A stretch of 64,000 nt of DNA from Candidatus Poseidoniaceae archaeon (GTDB lineage: Archaea > Thermoplasmatota > Poseidoniia > Poseidoniales > Poseidoniaceae): assembly GCA_949373095.1 (NCBI GenBank), contig CASIBY010000005.1, positions 174,955 through 238,954 on the forward strand, read 5' to 3'. Position 1 is the stretch's first letter; every line of letters begins with the position of its first letter. Both the position numbers and the translations under genes were made by a program. Below, piece after piece: positions 8,298 through 18,335 of this stretch. The notes under the pieces were generated by a model. It did no database searches. It was not told the origin of the DNA and saw only the letters and a program-made list of their open reading frames with translations.

Positions 8298-9144
8298 GCC
8301 GGACACGTGTTCGCAATTGAGCAAAACGGTCAGGATAAAATCCTAGAGCGAATGCAACAATTTCGGAAAGATGACACACGGGTACAATGGTATTCTTGCC
8401 TGTAACTCGACCTGCTTTGGATTGATACGAGTCCAAGTTGACATGCGAGATGGTGCAAGCACTAACTATGAGTTCAGCACCAGAATCAATCGCGTCCGAG
8501 AGCACTGCTGCTGTCATTGAAAGAGATGTATCTTCTAGGGATAGAACTGATGTTGAGCCGACACTCAGGCATTTGGATTCATAGTCCACAGCATGACCGC
8601 CGAGGGCCTCGAAGAGTTGTTCCATGTAAGTGGGCATGAAAGGGTCGTCGTTTCCACAAGCCCCTTCTCGTTGCATATCTGGGCCGTAGTAAGCCGCAAC
8701 ATTCATCTTGAGAGGGTTCTTCACTGCATCTCGGATTTTATCGAGTCCAATCTCTTCTACGAGATAGTGAAGCAGATGCCATGATTTGGATTCTCCTGTA
8801 TACTCAATGTTTGAAGTCCGAACAACAAGGTTGTTGATTTGGCTGGCGTAAACCGGGTCACGAGCCATGTCTTGTGCAGTATTGCACATGATTGCATGAC
8901 TGCTTGCACAGGTAGTCAATACGTCAAGTCCTTTGTCTTCGGCAAGGGCAAGGTTACGGGCAACCAGTGCGTCTTGTAGTTTAGGAGTGGCCTGCTTGAT
9001 GATGTTTCCACCGTCACTACTTGAGCGAGGAAGTTCAACCAGTTGAATGTTCAAGGCTCTGCAAAGAGGTTGAATCATATCTTCAACTTCAGAAGCGCCT
9101 GCTCTGGCAACATTTCCGGGATAGTATGTGATTTTCACCATCAT
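8284..9144 (-). CDS. HdrB/SdhE-like CCG-domain protein lacking most cluster cysteines
   Basis: A 286-residue protein with the two-repeat CCG fold of heterodisulfide reductase subunit B and of SdhE in some archaeal succinate dehydrogenases. Family landmarks remain: YPG near residue 9, TTCASSHAIMCNTA, AAYYGPDMQRE, VSACTISHVNLDSYQ. Most cysteines expected to hold the non-cubane [4Fe-4S] clusters are replaced: YPGC is YPGN, the first CCG is SSSDGG, YGC is YGPD, and the second CCG is KCLSVG. The start is one of two adjacent ATGs behind GAGGTGAA. It follows the ferredoxin-flavodoxin fusion by six bases, so the two are surely co-transcribed. A catalytic Hdr role is unlikely; a structural or flavin-linked role is a guess. 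Confidence 0.75.
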   Translation of the reverse strand: MMVKITYYPGNVARAGASEVEDMIQPLCRALNIQLVELPRSSSDGGNIIKQATPKLQDALVARNLALAEDKGLDVLTTCASSHAIMCNTAQDMARDPVYASQINNLVVRTSNIEYTGESKSWHLLHYLVEEIGLDKIRDAVKNPLKMNVAAYYGPDMQREGACGNDDPFMPTYMEQLFEALGGHAVDYESKCLSVGSTSVLSLEDTSLSMTAAVLSDAIDSGAELIVSACTISHVNLDSYQSKAGRVTGKNTIVPVCHLSEIVAFALGFYPDRFAQLRTRVRLIGS

Positions 9145-9150
9145 TTCACC

Positions 9151-11115
9151 TCAAAATCGTTGGTCTATCTCATTGAAGAGAGAGACTACCTCATGGTAAT
9201 CGTGAACCTTAGAATTGATCATCTTAGGTATACGTCCAAGTCCGGCCGGTGGAAGCAGAAGGGATTGGAGGCTGCGGATTGGGGGAGAACCGTTTCGTGT
9301 AAATGCGAGGGCCATACGGGCAGAGACTCCGCTGAAGACGTTGCCTACGAGTCCAAGAGGGCCGAGAACTTGACGGTAAAGTGTCGTTTCGTTGACCTTA
9401 CCGGTCCACTTGACACTCCGTCCGTACCACTTGACCAGCCGCCCATGCTTACCGGCGTACTTGGTTTGATTGAGTAATTGCATTCGTGCTTCGTTAAGAC
9501 TGTGCGCTGCAAGACGGCCGTCTTCTCCAAAGCGCATTAAACTGGCATGGTCTGCTTCAGACCACACACCGTCTCGTTGCAAGAGCGAGTTCATGATACT
9601 ACGGCGTTGTTCTTGGCTGGTTCGTGGATCCTTAGCACGCAACCATTGCTGGAAGTGAACGCCAGGACCTTCGTAATGTGAATCATGGGCTAATGTATCC
9701 GACATTGCTTGGATTAACTGGAAGGATTGGACATCGCCAGCAAGGTGGAGAGTAGTTGCAAGGGTCGGCTCCATGGTCCCAAGTGCTGCTCCAGATGGAA
9801 GACGTTCACCTTCACGAGGATCTGTTCGCATCCATGGTTCGGCTCGGCTTCGATGGTTTTCGTAGCGTGAGGTATCGACGATGAGGTCCCGAACGACTGG
9901 GTGGCCGGGAAGAGGTTCTACCCGGACCCGCCCTCCGTCAGAGGTAAGGTCAGCGATCATTGTTGAATCTGAAAGTGTGACACGACCGTTTACACGAATA
10001 CCGGTGGTTGGTGTCCCAGCACCGTTTCCTCTTCTAAACGCAAGACTTCCGTCAACATCCTGTTGCATGGATATGAGAAGGTCTTGGACTGTTGCGTGGC
10101 CGGGGACGCTACAAGTGAGCGTATCCCATCCGGATTCTGCTGCATCTGGACAGTATCGGAACAATTCAAGCGTAATGGTCAATTCTTCACGAGCAATCTT
10201 ACCAGGTGTGAAATCACCCTCCGCTACATCGTCGTCATCACCGGACCCGTAGGCCTTCATTTCTTCAAGAAGTTCTACCTGAAGGGTACCTGATGAATCA
10301 ACACACGCCAGAAGCGGAAGTGCTTCATTCACCCAAAGTTGCCAGGGAGCGTCAAAGTCCACGTCACATTCTTGCAGAGGGTGGGCTTCATGTCCACCCA
10401 ATGATGCGAGTTTACCATTCCAATCGTGACCTGCCTTACAGAATTCATCGTAGGAGGAATCACCGATTGCACAGATGGAAAAGTGAGTACTTGCAAGACC
10501 TGGACCGTTAGCATTGATCGCATTCCAAGCTGATTCTGCGTTGTCCGGCATTTCACCTTCGCCCCAAGTAGAGGTGATGATCATAACACGCTTCATTGAA
10601 GCCAGTGAGGCTGGGTCAAGCCCATCCATATCAACCACTTTTGCTTCAAGGCCGTAGTTGCCCGCCATCTTAGCGGTTTTTTCAGCAAGACCCGCTGCGT
10701 TTCCAGTTTGTGACCCAAATAAGATGTTGATTGTGCGGTCGCCTGCGAAGACTGCGTTAAGTTCGTCCGATGCACCTGCGGCGGGCGCAACTGCGGCCAC
10801 CGCTGCTGGAGCAACTTCTGCTACTGCTTCTGCTGCGACTTCAGTAACTGCAGCACCATCACCAACAAGTTCGAACTTGATCACTTCTACGGGGCAAGCT
10901 TCTGCGGCCTCAAGAATAATGTCTCCAAGTTCTGCACCAAGCGTACCAGTAAGTAGTGACCCGCCTTCGTTTCTATCGAATAAGCCGTCCGTGCGAACTG
11001 CCGCCAAAATCATGGACGAACCGTCGGTGACCTCGAATACTTCGGGACAAATGTCCTGGCATGCATCACACGTGATACAATCTTCGTCAATCCATACTTT
11101 TGCGACAACTGCCAT
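9151..11115 (-). CDS. Ferredoxin-flavodoxin-SdhB/HdrC-like triple fusion
   Basis: A 654-residue redox fusion. Residues about 5-80: ferredoxin with DEDCITCDACQDICP and a later EACPVEVI, enough for one [4Fe-4S] cluster. An Ala/Glu/Val-rich linker follows (about 85-120). Residues about 128-270: flavodoxin domain of the CysJ/P450-reductase type, with FMN phosphate loop ILFGSQTGNAAGLAEK and TSTWGEGEMPDNA. Residues about 315-654 resemble the iron-sulfur subunit of succinate dehydrogenase/fumarate reductase: RYCPDAAESGW, FRRGNG, RVNGR, PLPGHPVVRDLIVD, and a C-terminal GKVNETTLYRQVLG-like segment. The cysteines that should bind the 2Fe-2S and later clusters are missing; no Cys occurs in the last 300 or so residues. 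Upstream of the HdrB-like gene. Confidence 0.8.
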   Translation of the reverse strand: MAVVAKVWIDEDCITCDACQDICPEVFEVTDGSSMILAAVRTDGLFDRNEGGSLLTGTLGAELGDIILEAAEACPVEVIKFELVGDGAAVTEVAAEAVAEVAPAAVAAVAPAAGASDELNAVFAGDRTINILFGSQTGNAAGLAEKTAKMAGNYGLEAKVVDMDGLDPASLASMKRVMIITSTWGEGEMPDNAESAWNAINANGPGLASTHFSICAIGDSSYDEFCKAGHDWNGKLASLGGHEAHPLQECDVDFDAPWQLWVNEALPLLACVDSSGTLQVELLEEMKAYGSGDDDDVAEGDFTPGKIAREELTITLELFRYCPDAAESGWDTLTCSVPGHATVQDLLISMQQDVDGSLAFRRGNGAGTPTTGIRVNGRVTLSDSTMIADLTSDGGRVRVEPLPGHPVVRDLIVDTSRYENHRSRAEPWMRTDPREGERLPSGAALGTMEPTLATTLHLAGDVQSFQLIQAMSDTLAHDSHYEGPGVHFQQWLRAKDPRTSQEQRRSIMNSLLQRDGVWSEADHASLMRFGEDGRLAAHSLNEARMQLLNQTKYAGKHGRLVKWYGRSVKWTGKVNETTLYRQVLGPLGLVGNVFSGVSARMALAFTRNGSPPIRSLQSLLLPPAGLGRIPKMINSKVHDYHEVVSLFNEIDQRF

Positions 11116-11253
11116 CGGAAGACCCCTTGCTCACACTCTGTGAACAATCTTCCCACCCTAGAGTGGCCTTTGAAGGTTATTATCTGCCCGTGACAAAATA
11201 AGGCTTCTGTGGTTCATTTTTCTAAGCAAAAAATTGCAGTTCCTGAGGCCCCA

Positions 11254-12876
11254 TCACATGTTGAAGTCGCCCATGCCACCCATGCCGCCTTCCATAGGAA
11301 CGCCCTTGGATGAAATCACGTCATCAATACGCAGAATCATGATTGCTGTTTCGGTTGCTGACTGAATCGCTTGTTCAACGACACGTAGAGGTTCAACGAC
11401 ATTGGCTTTGTTCATATCGGCCACACCGCCGTCATAGACGTTGATTCCTGCAAAGGATTGCCCGTCTGCGTGAGCTTTGCGTAATTCAATGAGCGTAGTG
11501 ACTGGGTCAAGGCCAGCGTTTTCCGCCAGGGTACGAGGAATGATTTCTAGAGCAGAGGCAAAGGCTTCAATGGCCATTTGCTCACGACCGCCTACAGTTT
11601 CGGCAAAGGTTCGCAAGTCTCTTGAGAGTGCTGCGAGGACACTGCCGCCTCCTGTTAGTACCGCCCCATCTTCCCATGCGACGGAGACAACTCCAACCGC
11701 ATCGTCAAATGCACGTCGGATTTCATCAACAACGTGTTCGGTTCCACCACGAAGGAGAACGGAAACGGATTTCGCTTCAGGGCATCCGGTCACGAAGGTC
11801 ATGTTTGATTCGCCAATTTTCTTTTCTTCAACACGAGCAGCAAGCCCCAAGTCGGATTCGCCCATATCTTCTAGGTTGGTGATGATGGTCCCGCCAGTTG
11901 CTTTTGATAGAGCTTCCATATCGGATTTCTTAGCCCGACGAATGGCGAAAATTCCTTTCTTGGAAAGGTAGTGTTGTGCCAGTTCATCGATTCCTTTCTG
12001 GCAGACCAATACATTTGCACCAGCGGATTCAATCGTATTGACCAAGTTGCGAATGTAATTCTCTTCTTCTTCAAGAAACAGTGCTAGTTGGTTTGGGTCA
12101 GTGATCTGAATCTTTGCATCAACTTCCGTTTTCTTAACTTCAATAGCCGAGTTCACAAGTGCTATCTTTGCATCACTCATGACCCGCGGCATTCCTGCGT
12201 GGACGCGCTCCTTATCCAAAAGAATACCATCAATCAATGATGAATCTTTGATGGAACCGCCTTGGCGCTTCTCGACCTTAATATCAGACAAATCCACGAG
12301 ACGCTCGCCCTCTTCCGTGATACCGACTGCGTTAACTGCACGGACGCATATATCGGCCATAAACGACTTCACTGCACCTGCTGATTTTCCGGTCAGGGCT
12401 GTCTTTGCCACTTCCAAAAGTACTTTGTCGTCGTTTTCAGTGGAGATGCCATGGTTTTCAAGAAGACCAATAGCCCGCTCTGCAGCAAGGCGAAATCCCT
12501 CACAGATGACTGTGGGATGGACGTTTTGCTCAATCAAATCCTCACTTCGCTTGAGAAGTTCTCCTGAAAGAATCACTGCAGAGGTTGTACCATCGTAGCA
12601 GTGTTGTTCCTGAGTTTTTGCAACCTCAATGATCATCTTAGCTGCAGGATGTTCGATGTCCATTTCCTTGAGAATGGTTGCTCCGTCGTTCGTAATGACA
12701 ACATCGCCCATAGAATCAACAAGCATCTTGTCCATACCTTTGGGACCGAGCGTAGACCGAACCGCATCAGCTACTGCTTTTGCAGCAGCAATGTTGTTCG
12801 ATTGTGCAGTTCGTCCACGAGTTCGTTGTGTTCCATCCTTAAGGATGAATATAGGAGCTTGTCCATTTCCGTACAT
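11254..12876 (-). CDS. thsA: Thermosome subunit (group II chaperonin)
   Basis: A 540-residue cytosolic chaperonin subunit that folds proteins inside a double ring in an ATP cycle. It has the N-terminal [21 protein letters not shown]-binding [24 protein letters not shown], a GDGTT-equivalent written CYDGTTSAV, and the Gly/Met-rich C-terminus [11 protein letters not shown] that projects into the cavity. In the ATPase motif Tyr replaces the first Gly, but the catalytic Asp is kept. Single gene with its own upstream gap of 77 bp; other subunits, if any, lie elsewhere. Confidence 0.96.
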   Translation of the reverse strand: MYGNGQAPIFILKDGTQRTRGRTAQSNNIAAAKAVADAVRSTLGPKGMDKMLVDSMGDVVITNDGATILKEMDIEHPAAKMIIEVAKTQEQHCYDGTTSAVILSGELLKRSEDLIEQNVHPTVICEGFRLAAERAIGLLENHGISTENDDKVLLEVAKTALTGKSAGAVKSFMADICVRAVNAVGITEEGERLVDLSDIKVEKRQGGSIKDSSLIDGILLDKERVHAGMPRVMSDAKIALVNSAIEVKKTEVDAKIQITDPNQLALFLEEEENYIRNLVNTIESAGANVLVCQKGIDELAQHYLSKKGIFAIRRAKKSDMEALSKATGGTIITNLEDMGESDLGLAARVEEKKIGESNMTFVTGCPEAKSVSVLLRGGTEHVVDEIRRAFDDAVGVVSVAWEDGAVLTGGGSVLAALSRDLRTFAETVGGREQMAIEAFASALEIIPRTLAENAGLDPVTTLIELRKAHADGQSFAGINVYDGGVADMNKANVVEPLRVVEQAIQSATETAIMILRIDDVISSKGVPMEGGMGGMGDFNM

Positions 12877-12953
12877 GTTGATGCCTCCGGCAAACTCTGC
12901 GAGGTTGACTGTGCCTTGAACCCTACGCTTGGCTCATCGTGGGAGTTTCGCGT

Positions 12954-15900
12954 TCAAGCCTGGCCGTTCTGCTCAAGCCATTGCTGCCCGTAATGCATCC
13001 ACTGTTCCGTGGTCCAACCGTTTGGAAGACCACCCGCAGGTAGCGGAGGCATGCCATCATCGACAGGTGCCGAGGCAGGTGGAGAAGCCGGGGCTGCCGC
13101 TGTTGGAGGAGCCCCCGCAGGAATTGGTTCGGGCGAAGGTGCGCCCGCTACCGGAACGGTAGGAGCAGAAGCAACTGCGCCATAATTTGCTGACAAGCTG
13201 TCTTCGTATCCATCTTCGCCCCAGTTTTTGTATTCGTCATCATCATCTTCCTCGCTACGCATGACGGTCAAAAGCACAATGACACCACCGACGAGAATCA
13301 ACAAGAAGACACCCCAAAGGGCAATCTCTTCAATTGGGAAGCCTGAGCCAGCGTCGTCAGCAGCATCTGCTGAATCCGAATCTTGCTTAATGAGCGTGAC
13401 CTCAAGACGACCGTTGGCCGCATCACTTACCGTTTCGGAACGGGCCCATATGGTCAAGTTAGAAATAAAGACATCAGAATTAAGGTTCTTCAATGTAGTT
13501 TCCGTAACTTCAATGGTAAGCGTCACTTCTCGCTCTTCGTTAAGTCCCAAAGAGAAGTCTCGGTCCAGTCGGCCTACTTTGGTTTGGAACCAAGACTTGG
13601 TGTTTGAGTCGTCCAATTCCATGACAACAACCTGCGCCGTAGTATACTGATTTTTCACTCGGACAGTGACTTCATATTCACCCTCTTCGTTAATGGAGAG
13701 AGGTTGAATGGTGTAAATCTTCAACCAGTTTTGTGACCCCACGAGGTAGGTTGCCTGGCCGGTTGCACTGATGGTGTTATCTGATGCACTTGTGGCGATG
13801 ACTCCGAGCATTAAATCGCCTTCAGCTCCAGCAAGGAATGAAAACTCAACGGTGACGTTAAAACTCGCACCGACATCAATTTCGGTAGTTTGCCCGTTAA
13901 CAAGATTGGTAAATTCAGCCTGCATACCCATAGGAATGTTGAGTGTCATATTAAAGCGGTCAGCACTATTACCATCGTTTCGCACTTCAAAGGCCATAGT
14001 TTGAGCGGGATCCCCAGGAATGTATGATTGACCTGTTTCTTCATCAGATACGAAGACTGCGGCTGTATCCAGAATGTCGACTGTAATGTCAATCGAGGTT
14101 GACACACTAGGGTCTGCAACGTTGGTTGCAATGACCTTGACAGTGTAGAGCGCTGGAGTAAGACCAATCGGCATAGCAAGTCGTAGAACAAAGGCCCCTT
14201 CACCATCCCACGCATCGAGAACTGGAGATTGAGTTGCTGGAAGTGATGCTTGGAGTCTCCAGTTGCTTTGTAAAATACTCAAATCATATTGTTCGTCGTC
14301 GTTTCCAAGATTGAGGATATTCACGATGATGGAACGACCGTTTCCGTTAGCAGAGCCGGTCAACGAGTATTCTTCTGTTTCCAATTGAACGTCACGCAAG
14401 ACTGGAACTTCGATGTTGCGAACGAGTTGGACCGTACCAAAGAGAGGGGTTGAGCATGAAGGACAGGTTGCCCGTAGGTTGAAGGAGACAGGTCCCGGTG
14501 GGGCGAGGTCAGGTGCGGTAAGGTTGAGCGTCAAATCAATGCGTTCTCCCCTTGTAAGTATAATCGGGTTCGGAAGGATGACACCTGTTTCATTGAGTAC
14601 AGTAGCAGACCATCCGCCGGGAGTAGAGGTATCTGAGAAAGAGGTGACGAGATTGAAAGCAGCGTCTTTGTTTCCAGTGTTTTGTAGACGGAAGTCAACT
14701 GTATCGTACTGGCCTGGTCCAATGGTTGCTGCAAGCAAACCTACGGTAGAGGTAAGAGCAACACCAAACTGTTCGCTTACTGCAAGGTCCATCTCAAGAC
14801 GGGCTTTTTCACCGAGTTGAGCACTGCTCGCATCGCTAAGCCAAAGATTCCATGTTTGCTGTTGAACATCTGCTCCGGCTGGAACGGTGAGGTTGGCCCA
14901 GAATTCAAGGGAATCACCAGCACCAAGTACCGGCATGATGACATTAGTACCGTGATTGCTACTTCCTTCAATGTCCATGCGAATGATCGGGAACGGAACC
15001 ATCCATGAAGCGTTGGTCACGTTGGTCTCAACTCGGATGGTAGCAGGAGAATATCCGTTGTTAGTTAGCGAGCATTGGAGTATAGCCATTTGGTTTGGAG
15101 CGATGGTGTAGCCACCACTGCTTGGATTGTCACATTGCAAGTCGACTGTGTAGTCGCTGACCTTGCTTACTCCGAATTGAATCATGTCGTCTACGTGGAA
15201 CCCTTCACTCGCTGCACTTGAGTCTGAGTTGAACAGCAGTCCGAATGAGTAAGAGTTGCCTCCGAGGAAAATATCGGGGTTGGCCAAGTTTGGAATTTGG
15301 ACCCATGACTCTTGCGGGTCCCAGGAAATGTTTGTCCATTGCCCTGGCGCTGCACTTGGGTTGCCTTGAGAAATATCCCAAGAAACGGATTCGTAATCAT
15401 CGTTAATGTTACCGGACCCTCTCCATAATTCAAGAGAAACCGAGTCACCAGTGCTCATGCTACCCCATGCTTGGATGTGATACTGACTGGAGACGTATTC
15501 GTTTGAATAGAACAATGACCTGCAGAGGTATTGTTGGTATATGTTGCTGATTTCTCCATCAAGAACTGAATCCACTCCACATGTCTGACCTGTCATTAGA
15601 TGGCCGTTGATTAAACGGGTTGCTTCTGCGCTGGATGGATAGTTGCTCCCTTGAGCAGAATGTCGCCAATGCTTTGTTCCTACGGCACTTGCTCCGCTGT
15701 CAGTCTCCCATGAGCCAGCAGCAACTGCTCCGCCACCACTAGCTGGGTATTTTCCGGAGAAGAAGGTCGAAGCACCTGTCGTTGTACCATCAAAAATATC
15801 CGAGGTAACTGCGATCGGCACAGTTTCGTCTTTAGCGTCGTTCTCGTTTCGTGAATCGTCACTAAAGGCCACTGTAGCCCGAAGAATGAGACCTCCTGTC

Positions 15901-16340
15901 AAATCGTTGGTCGAGGTGTTAAGGATTGAATGGGCTGCGGTAGGCGTCCACGACATTGAATAGACATCTTGTTGGCCTCCCGTGAGAGGCGCTGTATTCC
16001 AAGTGTAGGTCTCCATAACAAATCCAATAGGATGGACCACTTCGAGCATAACTGGAGCGGATTCACCGATAGCACCGGTCCCAAACCGTTGAACTGTAAT
16101 CTTGACTTCAATAGCAGTATCGATGAAAATGTAATCCAAGACCGTACCATCGGATTGAATCCATTGAGAAGCCATTGTAGTAGAATTTCCAAGAGAAATG
16201 GTCTTGACGGTGTAGTCGTCATTTGTTCCGCCACGGCCTGATGCCGCTTCCACTGGAGGTGCAACCATCAAAGCAAAGGACTGGAGGAGCATCAAGATGA
16301 CAAGAGTAAAGGGAGTCATTCGGCGCATATTCATCAACAT
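12954..16340 (-). CDS. Large membrane-anchored surface protein with Ig-like/CARDB-type repeats
   Basis: About 1128 residues. A signal peptide (MRRMTPFTLVILMLLQSFAL) leads into an ectodomain of roughly 1000 residues made of beta-rich segments with repeated phrases such as NxGNxDxxFNL, LRNDGNSADRFNMTL and VTVRVKNQYTTAQ, like the CARDB/NEW3 domains of archaeal surface proteins. One transmembrane helix near the C-terminus (IALWGVFLLILVGGVIVLL) is followed by an acidic stretch (SEEDDDDEY), an Ala/Pro-rich linker and a terminal motif LPNGWTTEQWMHYGQQW. I chose an ATG just before the signal peptide; the frame is open 25 codons further to a GTG overlapping the upstream stop. Probable S-layer, adhesion or sensing role; specific function unknown. 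Confidence 0.75.
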   Translation of the reverse strand: MLMNMRRMTPFTLVILMLLQSFALMVAPPVEAASGRGGTNDDYTVKTISLGNSTTMASQWIQSDGTVLDYIFIDTAIEVKITVQRFGTGAIGESAPVMLEVVHPIGFVMETYTWNTAPLTGGQQDVYSMSWTPTAAHSILNTSTNDLTGGLILRATVAFSDDSRNENDAKDETVPIAVTSDIFDGTTTGASTFFSGKYPASGGGAVAAGSWETDSGASAVGTKHWRHSAQGSNYPSSAEATRLINGHLMTGQTCGVDSVLDGEISNIYQQYLCRSLFYSNEYVSSQYHIQAWGSMSTGDSVSLELWRGSGNINDDYESVSWDISQGNPSAAPGQWTNISWDPQESWVQIPNLANPDIFLGGNSYSFGLLFNSDSSAASEGFHVDDMIQFGVSKVSDYTVDLQCDNPSSGGYTIAPNQMAILQCSLTNNGYSPATIRVETNVTNASWMVPFPIIRMDIEGSSNHGTNVIMPVLGAGDSLEFWANLTVPAGADVQQQTWNLWLSDASSAQLGEKARLEMDLAVSEQFGVALTSTVGLLAATIGPGQYDTVDFRLQNTGNKDAAFNLVTSFSDTSTPGGWSATVLNETGVILPNPIILTRGERIDLTLNLTAPDLAPPGPVSFNLRATCPSCSTPLFGTVQLVRNIEVPVLRDVQLETEEYSLTGSANGNGRSIIVNILNLGNDDEQYDLSILQSNWRLQASLPATQSPVLDAWDGEGAFVLRLAMPIGLTPALYTVKVIATNVADPSVSTSIDITVDILDTAAVFVSDEETGQSYIPGDPAQTMAFEVRNDGNSADRFNMTLNIPMGMQAEFTNLVNGQTTEIDVGASFNVTVEFSFLAGAEGDLMLGVIATSASDNTISATGQATYLVGSQNWLKIYTIQPLSINEEGEYEVTVRVKNQYTTAQVVVMELDDSNTKSWFQTKVGRLDRDFSLGLNEEREVTLTIEVTETTLKNLNSDVFISNLTIWARSETVSDAANGRLEVTLIKQDSDSADAADDAGSGFPIEEIALWGVFLLILVGGVIVLLTVMRSEEDDDDEYKNWGEDGYEDSLSANYGAVASAPTVPVAGAPSPEPIPAGAPPTAAAPASPPASAPVDDGMPPLPAGGLPNGWTTEQWMHYGQQWLEQNGQA

Positions 16341-16411
16341 AGTGAGCCAACAGGATTGAGCATAAGAAGGTGGCCTTCTCTTGGCCCGGGTACCTAGATG
16401 AGATTTCAAGG

Positions 16412-17659
16412 TCACTTTGATTCATTACGTGCATCAAATCCATGGATGACCGCATCATTGTGGGAAGGACTAGTTTGAGATTCCATCTCATCAGCAGACA
16501 AATCCATTTCAGGTTCAAATAGACTGAGATCGAGGCCGTCTAAAGGTGACAAAGGTTCCTGAAACATACTTGGCGATTGGACCTTAGGAGCGTCACCCTG
16601 CTCTTGTGGAACTGTTACGGGTACACTTACTTGCTGTATTACTGAAGGAGTGTGAGTTGCCGCATCGGTTGCCACAGCAAGACGGTTGACCAACGAGCCA
16701 GTACCTGCAGTTTGCTCCTGCACTTCATCTTCATCCAATTCAGGGCTTCTCATCCATCCAGGCGGAGAACCGGCCCCCCCGCCAAGCACTGCGAGCGTGG
16801 TAAAGGCAGCCATGGGCATCACCGCCAAAGCAGTGAGTAAATTGAGGAACGATGTTTCAGGAATCGGCCCCGCTGAAATCAACGATTCAAACACTTCCTT
16901 TTCGAATTGTATGTTCAACGAGAGGTCCTTGCCCATCCATCGGTGTACAATCCAAGTAGAGAACTGACCCATAGACCAAAGAAGGAATACTGGGAATATC
17001 CATGTGATTTTCATGGTTGCACCGAGGAATTTACGAGCAAGTGAAGCGATTGAAATGTACTTGCGAGCGAAAAAAGGAAACGTGCGGATGGCACAGAATA
17101 AGCATATTGCATATAGTAGAAGAGCGAGTTCCAATTGACGGTTTTGATGAATTAAATCCCGAGGGAAGAGCAATACTAAGGCTAGCGGAATGGTTGCAAG
17201 CAAGACCTGAAACGGTACAGCAAGTAGAACTAATGAGCCTCGGATGGCCCACAGAGTATGGCCCTCTTGATATCGGTCATGAACCAAAAGGGACAGTTTG
17301 CCGTGAGAGGATGACATGTACTTTTTCCGAGTCAAGTAACGATTGGTTGAATTACGAGCATTTCGAGAGAGGCCCATTGCATGCCTCCAACCACCGTGCT
17401 CAATGACGGTATTTGGTAGAAAACCGCCCATCCCAAGTGCAAGGATGAGGGCTAGCATACCATAGAATAGAGAAGCAATACCGATCCAAGGAATCATGTT
17501 GACATCAACCTTAATCGCCAATTGGCCGCCACCGATATTGAACACCAGAAGATAGGTTAATGCAAACGCAACCAAAGGTGTAAGAAAAATTTGAGCCACC
17601 AATTGCAGGGTGAGAACGAGGCGAGCCGCAAGAGGACCTGTGGTGGTTTGCCTCGCCAT
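16412..17659 (-). CDS. Polytopic membrane protein, unknown function
   Basis: A 415-residue protein I do not recognise. It has about six hydrophobic segments: two near residues 12-45 and 55-80, two near 135-165 and 175-195, one near 220-240 and one near 275-300. A hydrophilic tail of about 110 residues follows, acidic and Pro/Ser/Gln-rich (SPELDEDEVQEQ). A basic loop (YLTRKKYMSSSHGK) sits between the second and third segments. Its stop region overlaps the open frame of the large surface protein downstream, so the two may be expressed together. It could be a membrane partner of that protein, but nothing in the sequence proves it. Confidence 0.65.
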   Translation of the reverse strand: MARQTTTGPLAARLVLTLQLVAQIFLTPLVAFALTYLLVFNIGGGQLAIKVDVNMIPWIGIASLFYGMLALILALGMGGFLPNTVIEHGGWRHAMGLSRNARNSTNRYLTRKKYMSSSHGKLSLLVHDRYQEGHTLWAIRGSLVLLAVPFQVLLATIPLALVLLFPRDLIHQNRQLELALLLYAICLFCAIRTFPFFARKYISIASLARKFLGATMKITWIFPVFLLWSMGQFSTWIVHRWMGKDLSLNIQFEKEVFESLISAGPIPETSFLNLLTALAVMPMAAFTTLAVLGGGAGSPPGWMRSPELDEDEVQEQTAGTGSLVNRLAVATDAATHTPSVIQQVSVPVTVPQEQGDAPKVQSPSMFQEPLSPLDGLDLSLFEPEMDLSADEMESQTSPSHNDAVIHGFDARNESK

Positions 17660-17717
17660 AAGTTAGAACCCTTACCTCTTCATCTCAAAGGTTCCCCTTA
17701 ATCAATGAAAAAAATGT

Positions 17718-18335
17718 CTATTCTTCGGAAGATGTATCAATTGCAGGAGGTGCAGCCAAAGGATAGCCATCAGAGATCAACATACGAAGTGAACCCATCA
17801 CTTTCCCATCCTTTCGAGGCCGGCCTAAATCAGGGCGTGGACGAGGGTCAAGCATTATGCCGCATTCGGAACATGTGATTTCACTTGGCGACCAAACAGG
17901 TTCAGCATCATCGCAGCATGCGTCACTTGAAGCAGCTTGGTCCATAATTTTTTGAAGTCCATAGGCCATTTCTCGCGTCCACGGAGCACCACTACCACCA
18001 ACTGCATTTTGAAGTCGAGAAAGGACCATCCAACTGGTAGCCACCCACAATCCAAAACCAAACGGCGCAGAACCCCATTTCAAACTCACAGCACCAAAAA
18101 TAAGTGTAATAATGGCCAAGACCATACTGGACCAGTAAAAGGAGCGCATGTGAAGGACGCGCTGGGTAAGGTAGGGCGAAAGGGGAATCGGATGTGGGTG
18201 GGGCGGGAAGCGTACGTTGAACCCCTTTGCACGAGTCATGTAAAGCGTTGGAAGGCGAGGGCCAATGTGTCCAATGACACCCCCAATGGAGAACATCACG
18301 ATGGAACCAATCATCGACACAGTAACCACCATCAC
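17718..18335 (-). CDS. Membrane protein with zinc-ribbon-like cysteines, unknown
   Basis: A 205-residue protein with an N-terminal hydrophobic segment (MVVTVSMIGSIVMFSIGGVI), a second pair near residues 70-105, and a soluble tail. The tail holds DACCDDAEPVW and SEITCSECGIMLDPRPRP, a CxxC arrangement that may bind a metal. The ATG overlaps the end of the aminotransferase gene by four bases, so it is translationally coupled to it. No family recognised. Confidence 0.6.
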   Translation of the reverse strand: MMVVTVSMIGSIVMFSIGGVIGHIGPRLPTLYMTRAKGFNVRFPPHPHPIPLSPYLTQRVLHMRSFYWSSMVLAIITLIFGAVSLKWGSAPFGFGLWVATSWMVLSRLQNAVGGSGAPWTREMAYGLQKIMDQAASSDACCDDAEPVWSPSEITCSECGIMLDPRPRPDLGRPRKDGKVMGSLRMLISDGYPLAAPPAIDTSSEE

